Position numbers and translations under genes: made by a program. A DNA stretch of 64,000 bases from CBDHFQ01 sp965262565 (lineage in GTDB: Bacteria; Bacteroidota; Bacteroidia; J057), in assembly GCA_965262565.1 (NCBI GenBank), contig CBDHFQ010000033.1, positions 62,001-126,000 on the forward strand. The letters are read 5' to 3'. The notes beneath the pieces were generated by a model. The model had not been told where the DNA came from. It saw only the letters and a program-made list of their open reading frames with translations, and made no database searches. This document shows positions 33,548 through 43,214 of the stretch, piece after piece. Every line of letters starts with the position of its first letter. The first letter of the stretch is position 1.

Positions 33548-33585
33548 GGGGATATGGGTATCCATCATTGGCCCAAAAAACCTAC

Positions 33586-34731
33586 CTAATGCTTTGAACA
33601 ATTTTCGAACTCTTTAAATGCTCTGGGAGTCATACCTACTTCCTTTTTAAATGTAGTATAAAAGGCCGACTTAGAAGTGAAGCCAGCTTCTTTCCCGATA
33701 GCCAGGAAGCTGTAATCATCATATGCTGGATCACATAGTAACTTTTTTACTTCGTCTACCCGATAAGCATTAATGAATTGACTAAAATTTCGGCCGCTGG
33801 CTGAGTTGACAATTTGAGATACATAGCCGGAGCTTATGCCCAATTTTTCTGCTACAAGGTCTCTACTAAGTTGGGGATCTTTATATATTTTATCTTTCTC
33901 AAGCAGTTGTGTCAGCTTCTCCATATGCATGTTGGTTTTAGGATTGAACGCCTCTTCTGTCGGAGAAAACGCAGGAGTTGCAGACTTCTTGGGAGAGCGC
34001 ATATTAAGTGATTCTCCGGATAGTTGAAGAATAAGTTGGGGATGATTCAGTAAGCGAAATTGGTATAAGCCTTTGACCGTTAGCCAGTAAATAAAAACGG
34101 AAACACCTACCCATAAACAAGAATCCAAGACGAAATCGGTTGTTGGACTGATGAATACGATAGCCCAAAGGAACAGAAGCATAGCACTAAATGTCCAGAT
34201 ATGTAAGAGCCATGTGTTCTCTTTCTTAGGCAAATCGGCCTTTTTGAGGTGTTTAAAACTGGCTATACATAAAGAAAGGCTTAATAATATTGCTGTGCAC
34301 TCTTCCAGAAGGTATACAAAGGACTGATACCGATCAATATGGGGAATTTCATACCAATGAAAGTCAACATCCAAATTGATATGAATATTGAGAAGAAGGA
34401 ACACGATAAATGGAGAACATAACCAGAAAGAGGAGTTGGTCAACTTATAAGCTGGGTTTGTAGCGACGGAAAAGAAAAAATAAAGAGGAACATACACAAG
34501 CAGCATCCAGGGAACATCGTCTCCCACCACATCTATCACGTAATATTGATCATCAAAACCTGCCTCACTTAAGTATTCATTCAGCCCAATAATTGAAGTA
34601 ATAAAAATGGTAGATCCAAGGTACAAACTTTTTCTCCCACTGAACAGCTTGGAAAAACTGGTAGCCAGGAAGAAGATAATTCCCTGAACAAGGCTGAACA
34701 GAATGAGTAGTTTCAGCAAGTTGAGCTCCAT
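33586..34731 (-). CDS. AraC-family regulator with N-terminal membrane domain
   Basis: The 381-residue protein starts at ATG 34731. Residues 1-225 hold about seven hydrophobic segments, then a charged linker, then an AraC DNA-binding domain (about 280-375) with two HTH motifs: DLVAEKLGISSGYVSQIVNS and AIGKEAGFTSKSAFYTTFKK, ending GMTPRAFK. It therefore reads a signal in or across the membrane and binds DNA while anchored. This layout is frequent in Bacteroidota. No target is evident; the adjacent genes are a convergent hydrolase and an upstream UspA gene on the same strand. Confidence 0.88.
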   Translation of the reverse strand: MELNLLKLLILFSLVQGIIFFLATSFSKLFSGRKSLYLGSTIFITSIIGLNEYLSEAGFDDQYYVIDVVGDDVPWMLLVYVPLYFFFSVATNPAYKLTNSSFWLCSPFIVFLLLNIHINLDVDFHWYEIPHIDRYQSFVYLLEECTAILLSLSLCIASFKHLKKADLPKKENTWLLHIWTFSAMLLFLWAIVFISPTTDFVLDSCLWVGVSVFIYWLTVKGLYQFRLLNHPQLILQLSGESLNMRSPKKSATPAFSPTEEAFNPKTNMHMEKLTQLLEKDKIYKDPQLSRDLVAEKLGISSGYVSQIVNSASGRNFSQFINAYRVDEVKKLLCDPAYDDYSFLAIGKEAGFTSKSAFYTTFKKEVGMTPRAFKEFENCSKH

Positions 34732-34809
34732 ACAAGATATCCTTAATACTTTTATGAAGGACAAATACTTCCAAAGGAAAGTTTGCTGAAGGTAATGGAA
34801 ATGTACTTT

Positions 34810-35718
34810 TTATGTCGATGAAGGCCTCAAAATAAGGGTTGATATGCTATTATTCAGGTCTAAGAACATTTCTGAGACGCTTCCCAGTAAGAAGGAAGAA
34901 AGCGCAGAATGTCCCAATGCACCTAATATTACAAGATCTGTATAAGATTCAGAAGCATATTCGTGTATATGTCTCGCAGCATTGAAATAGGTATTTTGAA
35001 TTAAATGGGTAGATAAAGTTCCATCCATCTCCGACGAATCAAATCGTGTTACATACTCTTCCATATATTGAAGCGTATTTACTTTAAGCTTCTCTGCATA
35101 TTGAGTATAGGTCTGATTCAATCTATATTGAAAATCGGTAGGGACATTTAGGACATGAAGAAGTTCCACATCTGCTGCTGGGGTCACCGAACTGGCTAAC
35201 TGTATCGCCATCTCAACGGCCAGATCTGCATGCGGGGAAAAATCGGTAGCTACCAATATCTTTTTAGGAACTGAGGCGGTTTCCTTAGTCACAAACCATA
35301 CAGAGCTTTGCGTATTTCTTAAGAAGCGTTTAGCTGAAATATCATTATAGTGCGGTGCGGATTTTAGGCCCAGTAAAGTGAGATCTATATTTTTTGTTTT
35401 GGCCCAATGAAGCATTTGCTGAGTTACCTTTCCCTCTAATACGTCGAAATGGGATTGATCTGCTTTTTCTCCTAATTCTTCCTTTACCGCAACTTTCATC
35501 TCATCGACCAATTTTTCATCCATAGGGGTTATTTCGAATAACTCTTCATCCTTTGGAACGGTAAAAGGAGGAATCTCCAGAGAATCCAGAATTTGCAGGA
35601 AATAAGTTTGGGCATTTGGATGAGAACGTAATAACCAATTTACATAGGTTAGCAGGGATTTATCCATGTAGGAGGCATCCAGCCCCACTAATATGTTATT
35701 AAATGTAGGAAGCTTCAT
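34810..35718 (-). CDS. Tandem universal stress protein
   Basis: Two UspA domains are joined: residues 1-145 (NNILVGLDASYMDKSLLTYV...LTLLGLKS) and 150-302 (KKILVATDFSPHADLAVEMA...LVILGALGHSALSSFLLGSVSE). The second keeps the nucleotide-binding pattern G-2x-G-9x-G-S, so it may bind ATP. The first lacks the glycine loop and is probably structural. Length (302) is usual for tandem forms. It is cytosolic. It lies 78 bases upstream of the membrane AraC regulator on the same strand and could be cotranscribed with it. Confidence 0.9.
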   Translation of the reverse strand: MKLPTFNNILVGLDASYMDKSLLTYVNWLLRSHPNAQTYFLQILDSLEIPPFTVPKDEELFEITPMDEKLVDEMKVAVKEELGEKADQSHFDVLEGKVTQQMLHWAKTKNIDLTLLGLKSAPHYNDISAKRFLRNTQSSVWFVTKETASVPKKILVATDFSPHADLAVEMAIQLASSVTPAADVELLHVLNVPTDFQYRLNQTYTQYAEKLKVNTLQYMEEYVTRFDSSEMDGTLSTHLIQNTYFNAARHIHEYASESYTDLVILGALGHSALSSFLLGSVSEMFLDLNNSISTLILRPSST

Positions 35719-35899
35719 AAGCTAGGAGCTTGGGTTGAACAAAACAGAAATTGAATTTAAGTTATCATTTAATTCGATCTCTCCAATAATTTGGCAGGCT
35801 AATTTTGATAAAAGCGATTAGCTCAGGAATTATAAGATGTAATATGTTAAACATATTGCTGGAATGATAAAAGGTAGTTGACAAATAAATAGGAGTGTA

Positions 35900-35941
35900 T
35901 GGGAAAAGAAACAGCTATTTTTTAACCTATCTCTTTTCCCA
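35900..35941. terminator. 10-bp inverted repeat near the end of the bactofilin-like gene
   Basis: TGGGAAAAGA (35900-35909) pairs perfectly with 35932-35941 across a 22-base loop containing T6. It begins 25 bases past the stop of the minus-strand gene ending at 35966. No clean T-run follows, so the terminator role is only probable. Confidence 0.4.
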
Positions 35942-35965
35942 CCTAATGAAAGCAAGCAAAATCCA

Positions 35966-37183
35966 TTATTGTATTTCTGAGTTCAATGTTTCATACATCC
36001 TTTTTCTTGCTATGTTAAGGCTTATAAGAAGAGCCCCTATAGTAGAAAGTACCATGAAAAGTGAGACTAGCCATCCAATAAAAGGAATCCACATGATGAG
36101 TTTGAGACCTACATAGATAGCCCAGGCAATAAGAATTTTATGGCTTAATTTCCAAGGAGTTGTTCTACGATGACTTAACACCTCTACCAAGACAATAGAA
36201 GCCAGCATATGGCTAAAAAACAGGGTGAATCCAAATATAGATGCTCCGAATAAACCTAACGGAAAGCTTATGATAAATATCATCAATAGCCCAAGGATAA
36301 TTGGTATAGTAAGGAAGAAAAGTGCTCCTACACCTGCCGATCGTAAATACTCAACATTCATTACCATTCCCGCTTTGTGGAACGTCCATGGAAACATCCA
36401 CAACAAAAGGCCAATTGTTAATAGTGCACCGATCAATCTAATCATCCAAAACAATACCCAATATTTGCCAAGATGCTCTAGATCTACAGTTTGCCATTCA
36501 TTTTTTAGATCAGGATCGTACGAAGGTACTCCTTCAAGCTCAACTTCTTCCCAATCAAGTTCCCCATCAGCTTGCCAATAGGTTACCTCGCCTGTAATTT
36601 TTACATCAGGATTCATTCTAATTTTCCGACCAATCCATTCATGTCCTCCTTTTAAGGTTCCACCGAGGGTTAACGTATTGCCTGCTTTGAGTTCTGTTCC
36701 TCCTTCTACCTCTCCTGATAAGAAGATACTACCACCATTAGCGGTTAAAAATCCTTGAATTTTTCCCAGGATCTTAACTTCTCCTCCAGTTACGATAACG
36801 TTTCCTAGAATGATGGCATTCTGATCAATAATGATCTCTCCCCCGGCTAATATAAGATCTCCGTGAACTACTCCTTTAATAGTGATTTCTCCTCCAGCTG
36901 CTCTTACATCATCTCCTATATTTCCATTTATCTCAATTTCCCCGCCAGCCGTGACAAGGTCATAATAAACACTATCATTGATGATGATGGTACCTCCAGC
37001 CAGGTATAGATCTCCATGGATAGCTGCTTCTGTACGTATTTCTCCTCCTGCTAAGTAATAATCACCTTCTGAAGTAGTGGTGATGACAATAGACTCATCT
37101 GCATTAATAATTATCCCTTTGGCAGGATAGGTAAAGGTTATCAGGAAGATAATTAATGCATAACATAATTTTTGAAGTTTCAT
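35966..37183 (-). CDS. Exported bactofilin-like repeat protein with C-terminal membrane domain
   Basis: After a signal peptide (ALIIFLITFTYPAKG), residues 35-200 form a series of short beta repeats of about 18-20 residues ending in AGGEI/AGGTI (YYLAGGEIRTEAAIHGD; LYLAGGTIIINDSVYYD; VTAGGEIEINGNIGDD; RAAGGEITIKGVVHGD; ILAGGEIIIDQNA). This is a right-handed beta-helix like polymer-forming bactofilins. Residues 245-395 hold four to five membrane segments. The helix should sit in the periplasm, unlike cytosolic bactofilins. It could be a scaffold in the envelope; function unknown. A TATTAGGG dyad lies just upstream (37192-37238). Confidence 0.8.
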   Translation of the reverse strand: MKLQKLCYALIIFLITFTYPAKGIIINADESIVITTTSEGDYYLAGGEIRTEAAIHGDLYLAGGTIIINDSVYYDLVTAGGEIEINGNIGDDVRAAGGEITIKGVVHGDLILAGGEIIIDQNAIILGNVIVTGGEVKILGKIQGFLTANGGSIFLSGEVEGGTELKAGNTLTLGGTLKGGHEWIGRKIRMNPDVKITGEVTYWQADGELDWEEVELEGVPSYDPDLKNEWQTVDLEHLGKYWVLFWMIRLIGALLTIGLLLWMFPWTFHKAGMVMNVEYLRSAGVGALFFLTIPIILGLLMIFIISFPLGLFGASIFGFTLFFSHMLASIVLVEVLSHRRTTPWKLSHKILIAWAIYVGLKLIMWIPFIGWLVSLFMVLSTIGALLISLNIARKRMYETLNSEIQ

Positions 37184-37191
37184 ATGACCGA

Positions 37192-37238
37192 TATTAGGGT
37201 GCTGATAATCTAAATTGAGTTTTTTCAGTTCCCTAATA
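37192..37238. promoter_or_regulatory. 8-bp inverted repeat before the bactofilin-like gene
   Basis: TATTAGGG (37192-37199) and CCCTAATA (37231-37238) are exact reverse complements with a 31-base spacer. The near arm is nine bases from the ATG of the minus-strand gene. It could be an operator pair or leader structure. Confidence 0.3.
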
Positions 37239-37411
37239 GATGACTCTTCTTAGATAGAAATATGAGTTTTATGTTTGATATTGAATAGCTTATGTCACTC
37301 TACTTAGTAAATTCTTGTGAGAAGACGGTTGGTGTACTTCTACATGTTACCTACGATCACTCATACGGTCCATAACAAAATACTAAAGAGGAATTAACTT
37401 TTATATATATA

Positions 37412-40285
37412 TCAAGGTTGAGTTATCTCTTCCTCTACTTCAAAGCCTTGCTTGATTCCTTTTTCTAAAGGAGAAACTCCTTTTTCCATCCACATGGGTT
37501 TGGGGGCATTCATAAGATAGTGATCGAAAAACTGTTGCATCCTAAGACTAAAATCAACTTTATTTTGCCATTCTGTTAATCCATGAGGCTCTCCATTATA
37601 GTTGAGAAGCCAGGATGGTTTACCCAATCGGCGGAGGGCAACAAAAAATTCAATTCCTTGATACCAGGGAACGGCACCATCTTCATCATTATGTAGAATT
37701 AACACAGGAGTTTGAATTTTATCAGCGGTAAACAAAGGGGAATTTTCGATGTATCTTAAGGGATATTCCCAAATGGTTCCCCCAATTCTACTCTGTGTTT
37801 GTTCATACTGGAACATTCTACTCATACCTGATGACCATCGAATACCCCCATAAGCGCTAAACATATTCACTACAGGAGCTCCAGCTTCTGCACAGGCAAA
37901 TAAGTTAGTTCTGGTAAGTAAATAGGAAATTTGATAGCCTCCCCAACTATGACCTTGAATTCCGATTCTCTCCTTATCTATAAATCCCTCATTGATTAAG
38001 GCAGTCACCCCCGAAACTACGGAATTGTAGGCACTTTCCCCCGGATAACCGATTTTGTAGGGAACATCAGGATTAAAGATAATATACCCTCTACTGTTGT
38101 AATAGGGATAGTTGATAGAAGATCGAGGCGGTTTAGGCGCCCTGTGCCTATGTAGAAGAGCCGAACTTTTTTCGTAAAAATTAACCAGTAGTGGATATTT
38201 TTTAGTTGAGTCGAAATCTTCAGGTTTGACGAGCATACCTTCCAGTAGTTGTCCATCTGTAGAAACCCAGGAATACAACTCAACATTTCCCCACTTGTAT
38301 TCAGCTTGTTGAGGATTCGCTTCACTCACCTTATTCATTTGTTGAAAGTTAGTATCCGCAACGATAAGGTCAGGAAACATCCTGTAACTTTCTTTGGTAG
38401 TAATTAAGGCATTAGCGCTGAGAGCTTTTATCGGTTTGTTCGAAAAATGTACATCTTCCATCACCAAAGAACTTAGCTCTCCATTAGATAAGTCGAATCT
38501 TGCATATCCACTTTGTCGAGTTTGCTCATTAAATACATGTAAAAGGATATTAGCCTCCTGACCGATAAACTTTTCTTCGGGGTCCAATGAAACATATCTG
38601 TATTTTAGCTGATCGCTTCTGCCATTCGTTAAATTAATAGGATTTCCTGGATCTAAAGGATCAATTTTCCATATATCGTATCGATCGTATAGGAGAAGAT
38701 GTTCATCATTTTCCGTCCAACCTGCAATACCATATGCATAAGGATGCATAGGACGATCATTTATCTCATCAAAAGCAACGATTTCATCTTTATGGGTCAA
38801 TGGATATACCTCTCTTTTCGCAACTTGATATATCATCCATATAGAATCAGGTCTGCTATACCAGTAGACGAATGTGGCCTCGGGTGAAAATTGTGGGTCA
38901 GGAGAACTGAGGACGCCTTCAGCGATACGGGTAGTTTGCCCATTGGCCACATCCACCAAAAAAATATCTTCTCTAGCATCTCCTACCCAAGAAATTTCTT
39001 GCAAATATGGCTCAGGATTTCTTCCTAAAACGACATCAGCATTTCCTTCTTTCCCCCACTTGGTTTCAGGAATATCAATGGAACCTAGCTGGGTAAAAGC
39101 TTCTTCCTCAATGCGATAAACTACCTGATATGCTCGCTTTTTATCTTCATCTTCACGGACTTCTTGTTGGGTATACAATCTGCCATCCTTATATGACCAC
39201 ACTTCCACATTTACTATTTCTTCTTCCAGTAGGGTAGTATCTCTGAGCAATGGTTTAGGAGAAACGCCAAAAAAAAGCTTTGATCCATCCTCTGAAAATT
39301 GAGGTTTCATGTGCTCATTAATGATCCAGTTATCGGGTACTATTGAAAGGGTTGAATCGGCAAGTTCTTTAGCTTGTTTATCTTCTTTTTTCCAGAAGTA
39401 AACTGCCGTATTTTTGATCTCATTTTGGGTCGTATCCAGATGTGCTAGAAAGGATAATTGTGTTCCTTGATGATATATAGCCAACTGATGAAATTTGCCT
39501 ATCTCTGAAGCTACCATTTGAGGATTATTATCCTCAGGATTAAGGATATGCACACTGGCTTTATCGTTAAGTGTATCCCCAGTACGTATAAAAGCCAGGG
39601 TAGGGGTTTCTTCTGCCCAAACATATTCTGTGACAAAGCTAAAGGTGTCTTCTCTGGTTGAGGATAATGCTCTAATAATCAAAGGATATCCATTTTCTTC
39701 ATTACATTCTTTAGCTTTTTTATCTTCTTGTATCTCTTCCTCTTCAGATTTTTCTTCTTTTGAGTTTTCTTCTACTACATTCTCTTCAGAAGGTGGGCTA
39801 ATTTGATAAGCCAGATACCCTGAATATTTTTCAGGTAGTTGAACATTGTGTAAATGGGGAATTTTAGTGAGTTGGTTATCTTTCAGGTGTAATATACAAA
39901 GGGTATCTTTAGGAAGATCTTTTTCATCCACTTTTCTGCGTTTAAGAGCTCTTATGGAATCCAGATGTGGATGTAAGGTAAATACTAAAAATTCAGCATC
40001 ATGGGAAAATTGTCCATTTGAGGCGCGCTGAAATAGTAGATCTTTCTTATTCTTTAGCTCGTGTACCACCAAAAGGGGATCTCCTTTACCTGGACTAAGG
40101 GTATAATTTATCCAATTCCCATCAGAGGAAAGTGAAGGTTGTTCTATTGTTTTCCAACTGTCATATACAGATGGATCCATGGGCTTTTTTGAGATATTCT
40201 GGGAAAACAGATAATAGGGGAATGTCAGAATTACAGAGGCATAGAGGAACCTCCATGAAAAGAGTAATATTACTTTAGGATTCAT
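37412..40285 (-). CDS. S9-family (prolyl oligopeptidase-type) serine peptidase, exported
   Basis: The 957-residue product begins with a signal peptide (FLYASVILTFPYYLFSQN). A beta-propeller region of about 650 residues (WD-like strands such as LSSDGNWINYTLSPG) is followed by the alpha/beta hydrolase domain. The catalytic triad is visible: Ser780 in GIQGHSWGGYQ, Asp869 in HNDEDGAVPW, and His901 in NGEPHGLTEW. Residues 165-190 are a Glu/Lys-rich insert. It probably degrades peptides in the periplasm. The gene is flanked by intergenic gaps of 228 and 175 bases, so it is likely monocistronic. Confidence 0.92.
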   Translation of the reverse strand: MNPKVILLFSWRFLYASVILTFPYYLFSQNISKKPMDPSVYDSWKTIEQPSLSSDGNWINYTLSPGKGDPLLVVHELKNKKDLLFQRASNGQFSHDAEFLVFTLHPHLDSIRALKRRKVDEKDLPKDTLCILHLKDNQLTKIPHLHNVQLPEKYSGYLAYQISPPSEENVVEENSKEEKSEEEEIQEDKKAKECNEENGYPLIIRALSSTREDTFSFVTEYVWAEETPTLAFIRTGDTLNDKASVHILNPEDNNPQMVASEIGKFHQLAIYHQGTQLSFLAHLDTTQNEIKNTAVYFWKKEDKQAKELADSTLSIVPDNWIINEHMKPQFSEDGSKLFFGVSPKPLLRDTTLLEEEIVNVEVWSYKDGRLYTQQEVREDEDKKRAYQVVYRIEEEAFTQLGSIDIPETKWGKEGNADVVLGRNPEPYLQEISWVGDAREDIFLVDVANGQTTRIAEGVLSSPDPQFSPEATFVYWYSRPDSIWMIYQVAKREVYPLTHKDEIVAFDEINDRPMHPYAYGIAGWTENDEHLLLYDRYDIWKIDPLDPGNPINLTNGRSDQLKYRYVSLDPEEKFIGQEANILLHVFNEQTRQSGYARFDLSNGELSSLVMEDVHFSNKPIKALSANALITTKESYRMFPDLIVADTNFQQMNKVSEANPQQAEYKWGNVELYSWVSTDGQLLEGMLVKPEDFDSTKKYPLLVNFYEKSSALLHRHRAPKPPRSSINYPYYNSRGYIIFNPDVPYKIGYPGESAYNSVVSGVTALINEGFIDKERIGIQGHSWGGYQISYLLTRTNLFACAEAGAPVVNMFSAYGGIRWSSGMSRMFQYEQTQSRIGGTIWEYPLRYIENSPLFTADKIQTPVLILHNDEDGAVPWYQGIEFFVALRRLGKPSWLLNYNGEPHGLTEWQNKVDFSLRMQQFFDHYLMNAPKPMWMEKGVSPLEKGIKQGFEVEEEITQP

Positions 40286-40461
40286 GTCAGTAAGCTTATT
40301 GGTACAATATACGGGTAATATTGAAAAAGTTAATACCTAGTAAGCTGCCTGTCATTATTATAAGGATATTACTTTGAGCTAAACTCTTCCCAGTCAGAAT
40401 ATCCCATTGAGCGGTAATATGTTAGTTAACCACTTGATTACAAGGGTACAAAATAGGAATA

Positions 40462-41382
40462 TTATGCTTTTTCAAATGATATCCAATCCTTAGGTTGTAG
40501 TAGTGCAAAGGTTTGTTCTTCTGGACTTCCAGGAATGGGGCGATAATCGTATTTCCACTGTGCGAGAGGAGGCATAGACATAAGAATAGATTCTATTCTA
40601 CCTCCTGTGTCAAGGCCAAATTTGGTTCCTTTATCGTAGACAAGATTGAATTCCGTGTATCGGCCTCTTCTTAATAACTGAAAGTCTTTTTCTGTATCAC
40701 TGTAAGACTCATCTTTGTGTGTTAAGACGATTTCTTTATAGGTAGGAACAAATGTTCTGCCCACATCCAAGACAAAATGAAATAACTGATTTTTTTGGAT
40801 AACTTCTTTTTCCTGAAGATGATCAAAAAATATACCTCCTATCCCACGCATCTCCTGCCTGTGCTTGATGTAAAAATACTCGTCACACCATTTTTTGAAT
40901 TTGGGATAGTATTCCGGATTATATGTATCGCATACCTTCTTGATAGATCTGTGGAAGAAAGCAGCATCTTCTGGTACAATATATATAGGAGTTAAATCTA
41001 TCCCTCCGCCAAACCAGTATAAGCCATTCTCCATTTCGAAATATCGTATATTCATATGAATGATGGGTATCTTAGGGGAAGCGGGATGTATGACAATGGA
41101 GACACCAGTAGCGTGAAACACCTGACCTCTTGGAAGCTTGAGTTTATTAGAAATAATGTCAGGCATGATCCCATACACATGAGAAAAATTTACTCCTCCC
41201 TTTTCAAATACTGCTCCTTGTTGTATTACACGAGTTCTACCACCTCCTCCTTCAGGTCTTTGCCAGTTATCTTCCAGAAAATTTGACTTCCCATCCAATG
41301 CTTCCAAACCCTGGCAAATTTCATCCTGGACGGTTTTAAATTCCGAGACTATTTCTTCGAGTGTTGCCGCTTGCTGAACCAT
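40462..41382 (-). CDS. hemF: Oxygen-dependent coproporphyrinogen III oxidase
   Basis: HemF oxidatively decarboxylates coproporphyrinogen III to protoporphyrinogen IX using O2. Family blocks are plain: EDNWQRPEGGGGRTRVIQQG, FHATGVSIVIHPASPKIP, IHMNIRYFEM, YWFGGGIDLTP, and GRYTEFNLVYDKGTKFGLDTGGR. The active-site His and Asp of these blocks are present. Length (306) is normal. Its presence indicates at least part-time aerobic growth. ATG 41382. The next minus-strand gene upstream (aldo/keto reductase) ends 62 bases away. Confidence 0.96.
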   Translation of the reverse strand: MVQQAATLEEIVSEFKTVQDEICQGLEALDGKSNFLEDNWQRPEGGGGRTRVIQQGAVFEKGGVNFSHVYGIMPDIISNKLKLPRGQVFHATGVSIVIHPASPKIPIIHMNIRYFEMENGLYWFGGGIDLTPIYIVPEDAAFFHRSIKKVCDTYNPEYYPKFKKWCDEYFYIKHRQEMRGIGGIFFDHLQEKEVIQKNQLFHFVLDVGRTFVPTYKEIVLTHKDESYSDTEKDFQLLRRGRYTEFNLVYDKGTKFGLDTGGRIESILMSMPPLAQWKYDYRPIPGSPEEQTFALLQPKDWISFEKA

Positions 41383-41444
41383 AAATAAATGTGAGTTGAA
41401 TGTACGCTTGGATTAATCCCATTTTGGGGCAAATTCCGGGTTAA

Positions 41445-42233
41445 TTAATCTTCCGGATGTTGATCTAAGATCAAAATAAGTTGCATTTCCTTTTCCGTCA
41501 ATTCAAAATCAAAAATGTCGAAATTGGATGTAATACGGTCAGGATTTGAGGATCGTGGAATAGCGGCTACATTTTCATGCTGTATTAACCACCTCAATCC
41601 CACTTGTACTTCAGATTTATGATATTTTCTTCCTATTTCCTTGAGTAGGGAGTGTCCTACCACATTTCCTTTAGCGATGGGAGAATAGGCCGTTAACATC
41701 ATTCCATGGTCTTGAAGGAAGCCAAGCACGCTTGACTGATCCAGGAATACGTGATATTCAACCTGATTACAAACGATATCTACATTGAGTAATTCTATGG
41801 TTTGACGAAGTAGCGTCGTATTGAAATTGCTTACCCCTATAGAGCGAGTGTATCCTTTGTGTTGTGCTTCTAGAAGTTCATCCATTGTTTCAGATAATGG
41901 AATGGATTCATTGGGCCAATGAATCAATAGTAGGTCGACATATGATGTTTTCAATTTTCGAAGACTATCCTCCACAGAAGGAATAAAATGTCTTTTATCT
42001 AATTTGTCATACCATACTTTTGTCGTTAGGAAAATATCTTCTCTTTCTACTGGTGATTCCTGTATAGCCATACCTACGGCTTCTTCATTTTGATACATTT
42101 GAGCAGTATCGATGTGTCTATAGCCTGTATCAAGGGCATGCAGAATTAAACTAACGGCATCTTTTCCTGTAAGTTGATAAGTTCCTAGTCCCAATGCTGG
42201 GATACGAATGTCTTTAATTTCTATAGATTGCAT
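41445..42233 (-). CDS. Aldo/keto reductase
   Basis: This 262-residue (beta/alpha)8 NADPH-dependent reductase has Asp and Tyr of the catalytic tetrad in RHIDTAQMYQNEEAVG, Lys in LTTKVWYDKL, and His in DLLLIHWPN. The signatures GVSNFNTTLL and IPRSSNPDRITSNFDIFDFELTEKEM complete the family. Length is that of the bacterial AKR5-like, YtbE/DkgA-type group. Substrate cannot be read from the sequence; small aldehydes such as methylglyoxal are common. ATG 42233. Confidence 0.93.
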   Translation of the reverse strand: MQSIEIKDIRIPALGLGTYQLTGKDAVSLILHALDTGYRHIDTAQMYQNEEAVGMAIQESPVEREDIFLTTKVWYDKLDKRHFIPSVEDSLRKLKTSYVDLLLIHWPNESIPLSETMDELLEAQHKGYTRSIGVSNFNTTLLRQTIELLNVDIVCNQVEYHVFLDQSSVLGFLQDHGMMLTAYSPIAKGNVVGHSLLKEIGRKYHKSEVQVGLRWLIQHENVAAIPRSSNPDRITSNFDIFDFELTEKEMQLILILDQHPED

Positions 42234-42326
42234 AATAACTGTACGTGATTCAAAACATATTCTTTCAGTAAACCATGTATCTTCACATTGGTTTTCTATA
42301 TCACTAAATGGGTATCTTTATACTGG

Positions 42327-42797
42327 TTAGGCTGGAATTTTATTTTCCTGTACCGAAGGTATCGCTTTTTGGGAAGAAGTATTTTGTGAGGTCTTTAAGC
42401 TAGACAAGTATTTATTGAGAAATATTTTCGCATGAATAGGAACGTAAGTACTTCCTATCGCTTGATTTATCTTTTCCCATATATATTTTTCTAACTCTTC
42501 GCATTCAGCTTCGAGGGTATTAAACTCAAAATCAAAAAACAGTTCTGATAATTGTTGCCAAATATATACAAGTTCAGTATATGCATCGTGTCCTCTCTGA
42601 GGTTTTCCGCCCAACGAAATAATGATTTTACTTAAATCCGAGGCAAAATCAAGATAATCATCTGCTATTTGAAGGTAAGTTCCCTTTTTAGATGCATCTA
42701 TATCCTTTGTCAGAAACTTTCTGTATTTTCTGCTTAGATTATAGCTTGCGACTACGATCTCGTTGAGCTTCAAATGGGTTCTTTGCTGAAGGTTCAT
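42327..42797 (-). CDS. Helical protein of unknown function
   Basis: From ATG 42797 the product is 156 residues; a TTG at 42830 would add 11. The predicted structure is mainly long amphipathic helices (YNLSRKYRKFLTKDID; ADDYLDFASDLSKIIIS; AECEELEKYIWEKINQ), possibly a four-helix bundle. The C-terminal 30 residues are Ser/Gln-rich and probably disordered. No signal peptide, membrane segment or metal-binding ExxH motif was found. I do not recognise the family. It lies 93 bases upstream of the aldo/keto reductase gene on the same strand. Confidence 0.6.
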   Translation of the reverse strand: MNLQQRTHLKLNEIVVASYNLSRKYRKFLTKDIDASKKGTYLQIADDYLDFASDLSKIIISLGGKPQRGHDAYTELVYIWQQLSELFFDFEFNTLEAECEELEKYIWEKINQAIGSTYVPIHAKIFLNKYLSSLKTSQNTSSQKAIPSVQENKIPA

Positions 42798-43053
42798 ATA
42801 TTGTTTCGAATCATTAAAAAAGTTGAGCAATAAAATGAACTCGATGTTAATTCCTTTAAAGGATGTTAATTTTTTACCCAGAAAAAATTATGTCTTAGAA
42901 ATCGATTAACAAGTGCGAGATACTACAAGCTAAGTAAGGATTAAGTAAAATAATCTAACAAAATTTCTTACTAATAATATATGTTAACAAATGTAGGAAA
43001 TTGCTTTGTTCTTATCAAAATTATCTAAATAGATATTTCGGTTTTTATGATAG

Positions 43054-43100
43054 CCTTAATCATATTCTTCTACTCAATGAATTTTATCTTCTGATTAAGG
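43054..43100. repeat. 9-bp perfect inverted repeat in a 417-base intergenic region
   Basis: CCTTAATCA (43054-43062) and TGATTAAGG (43092-43100) pair across 29 bases. The region 42798-43214 separates divergent genes and otherwise looks like AT-rich promoter DNA; apart from this repeat and the hairpin at 43161 I see nothing coding in it. Confidence 0.35.
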
Positions 43101-43160
43101 TAAATGTAGGCTAGTATGATACATAATTAATTGTGAAAGTGATAGCTTTCTTCTAGTTTA

Positions 43161-43191
43161 GTGGAAGAACTATTGATAAGTTTTCTTCCAC
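43161..43191 (+). promoter_or_regulatory. Leader hairpin before the ROK gene
   Basis: GTGGAAGAA (43161-43169) and TTCTTCCAC (43183-43191) form a perfect 9-bp stem with a 13-base loop, ending 23 bases before ATG 43215. It could be a leader structure. An in-frame GTG at 43161 also begins here, but is a less likely start. Confidence 0.4.
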
Positions 43192-43214
43192 AAAAATCAA
43201 TCTGCTTAAACACT

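Noticed and set aside
35895..36581. Plus-strand frames opposite the bactofilin-like gene
   Set aside because: They are antisense shadows of a clearly coding minus-strand gene.
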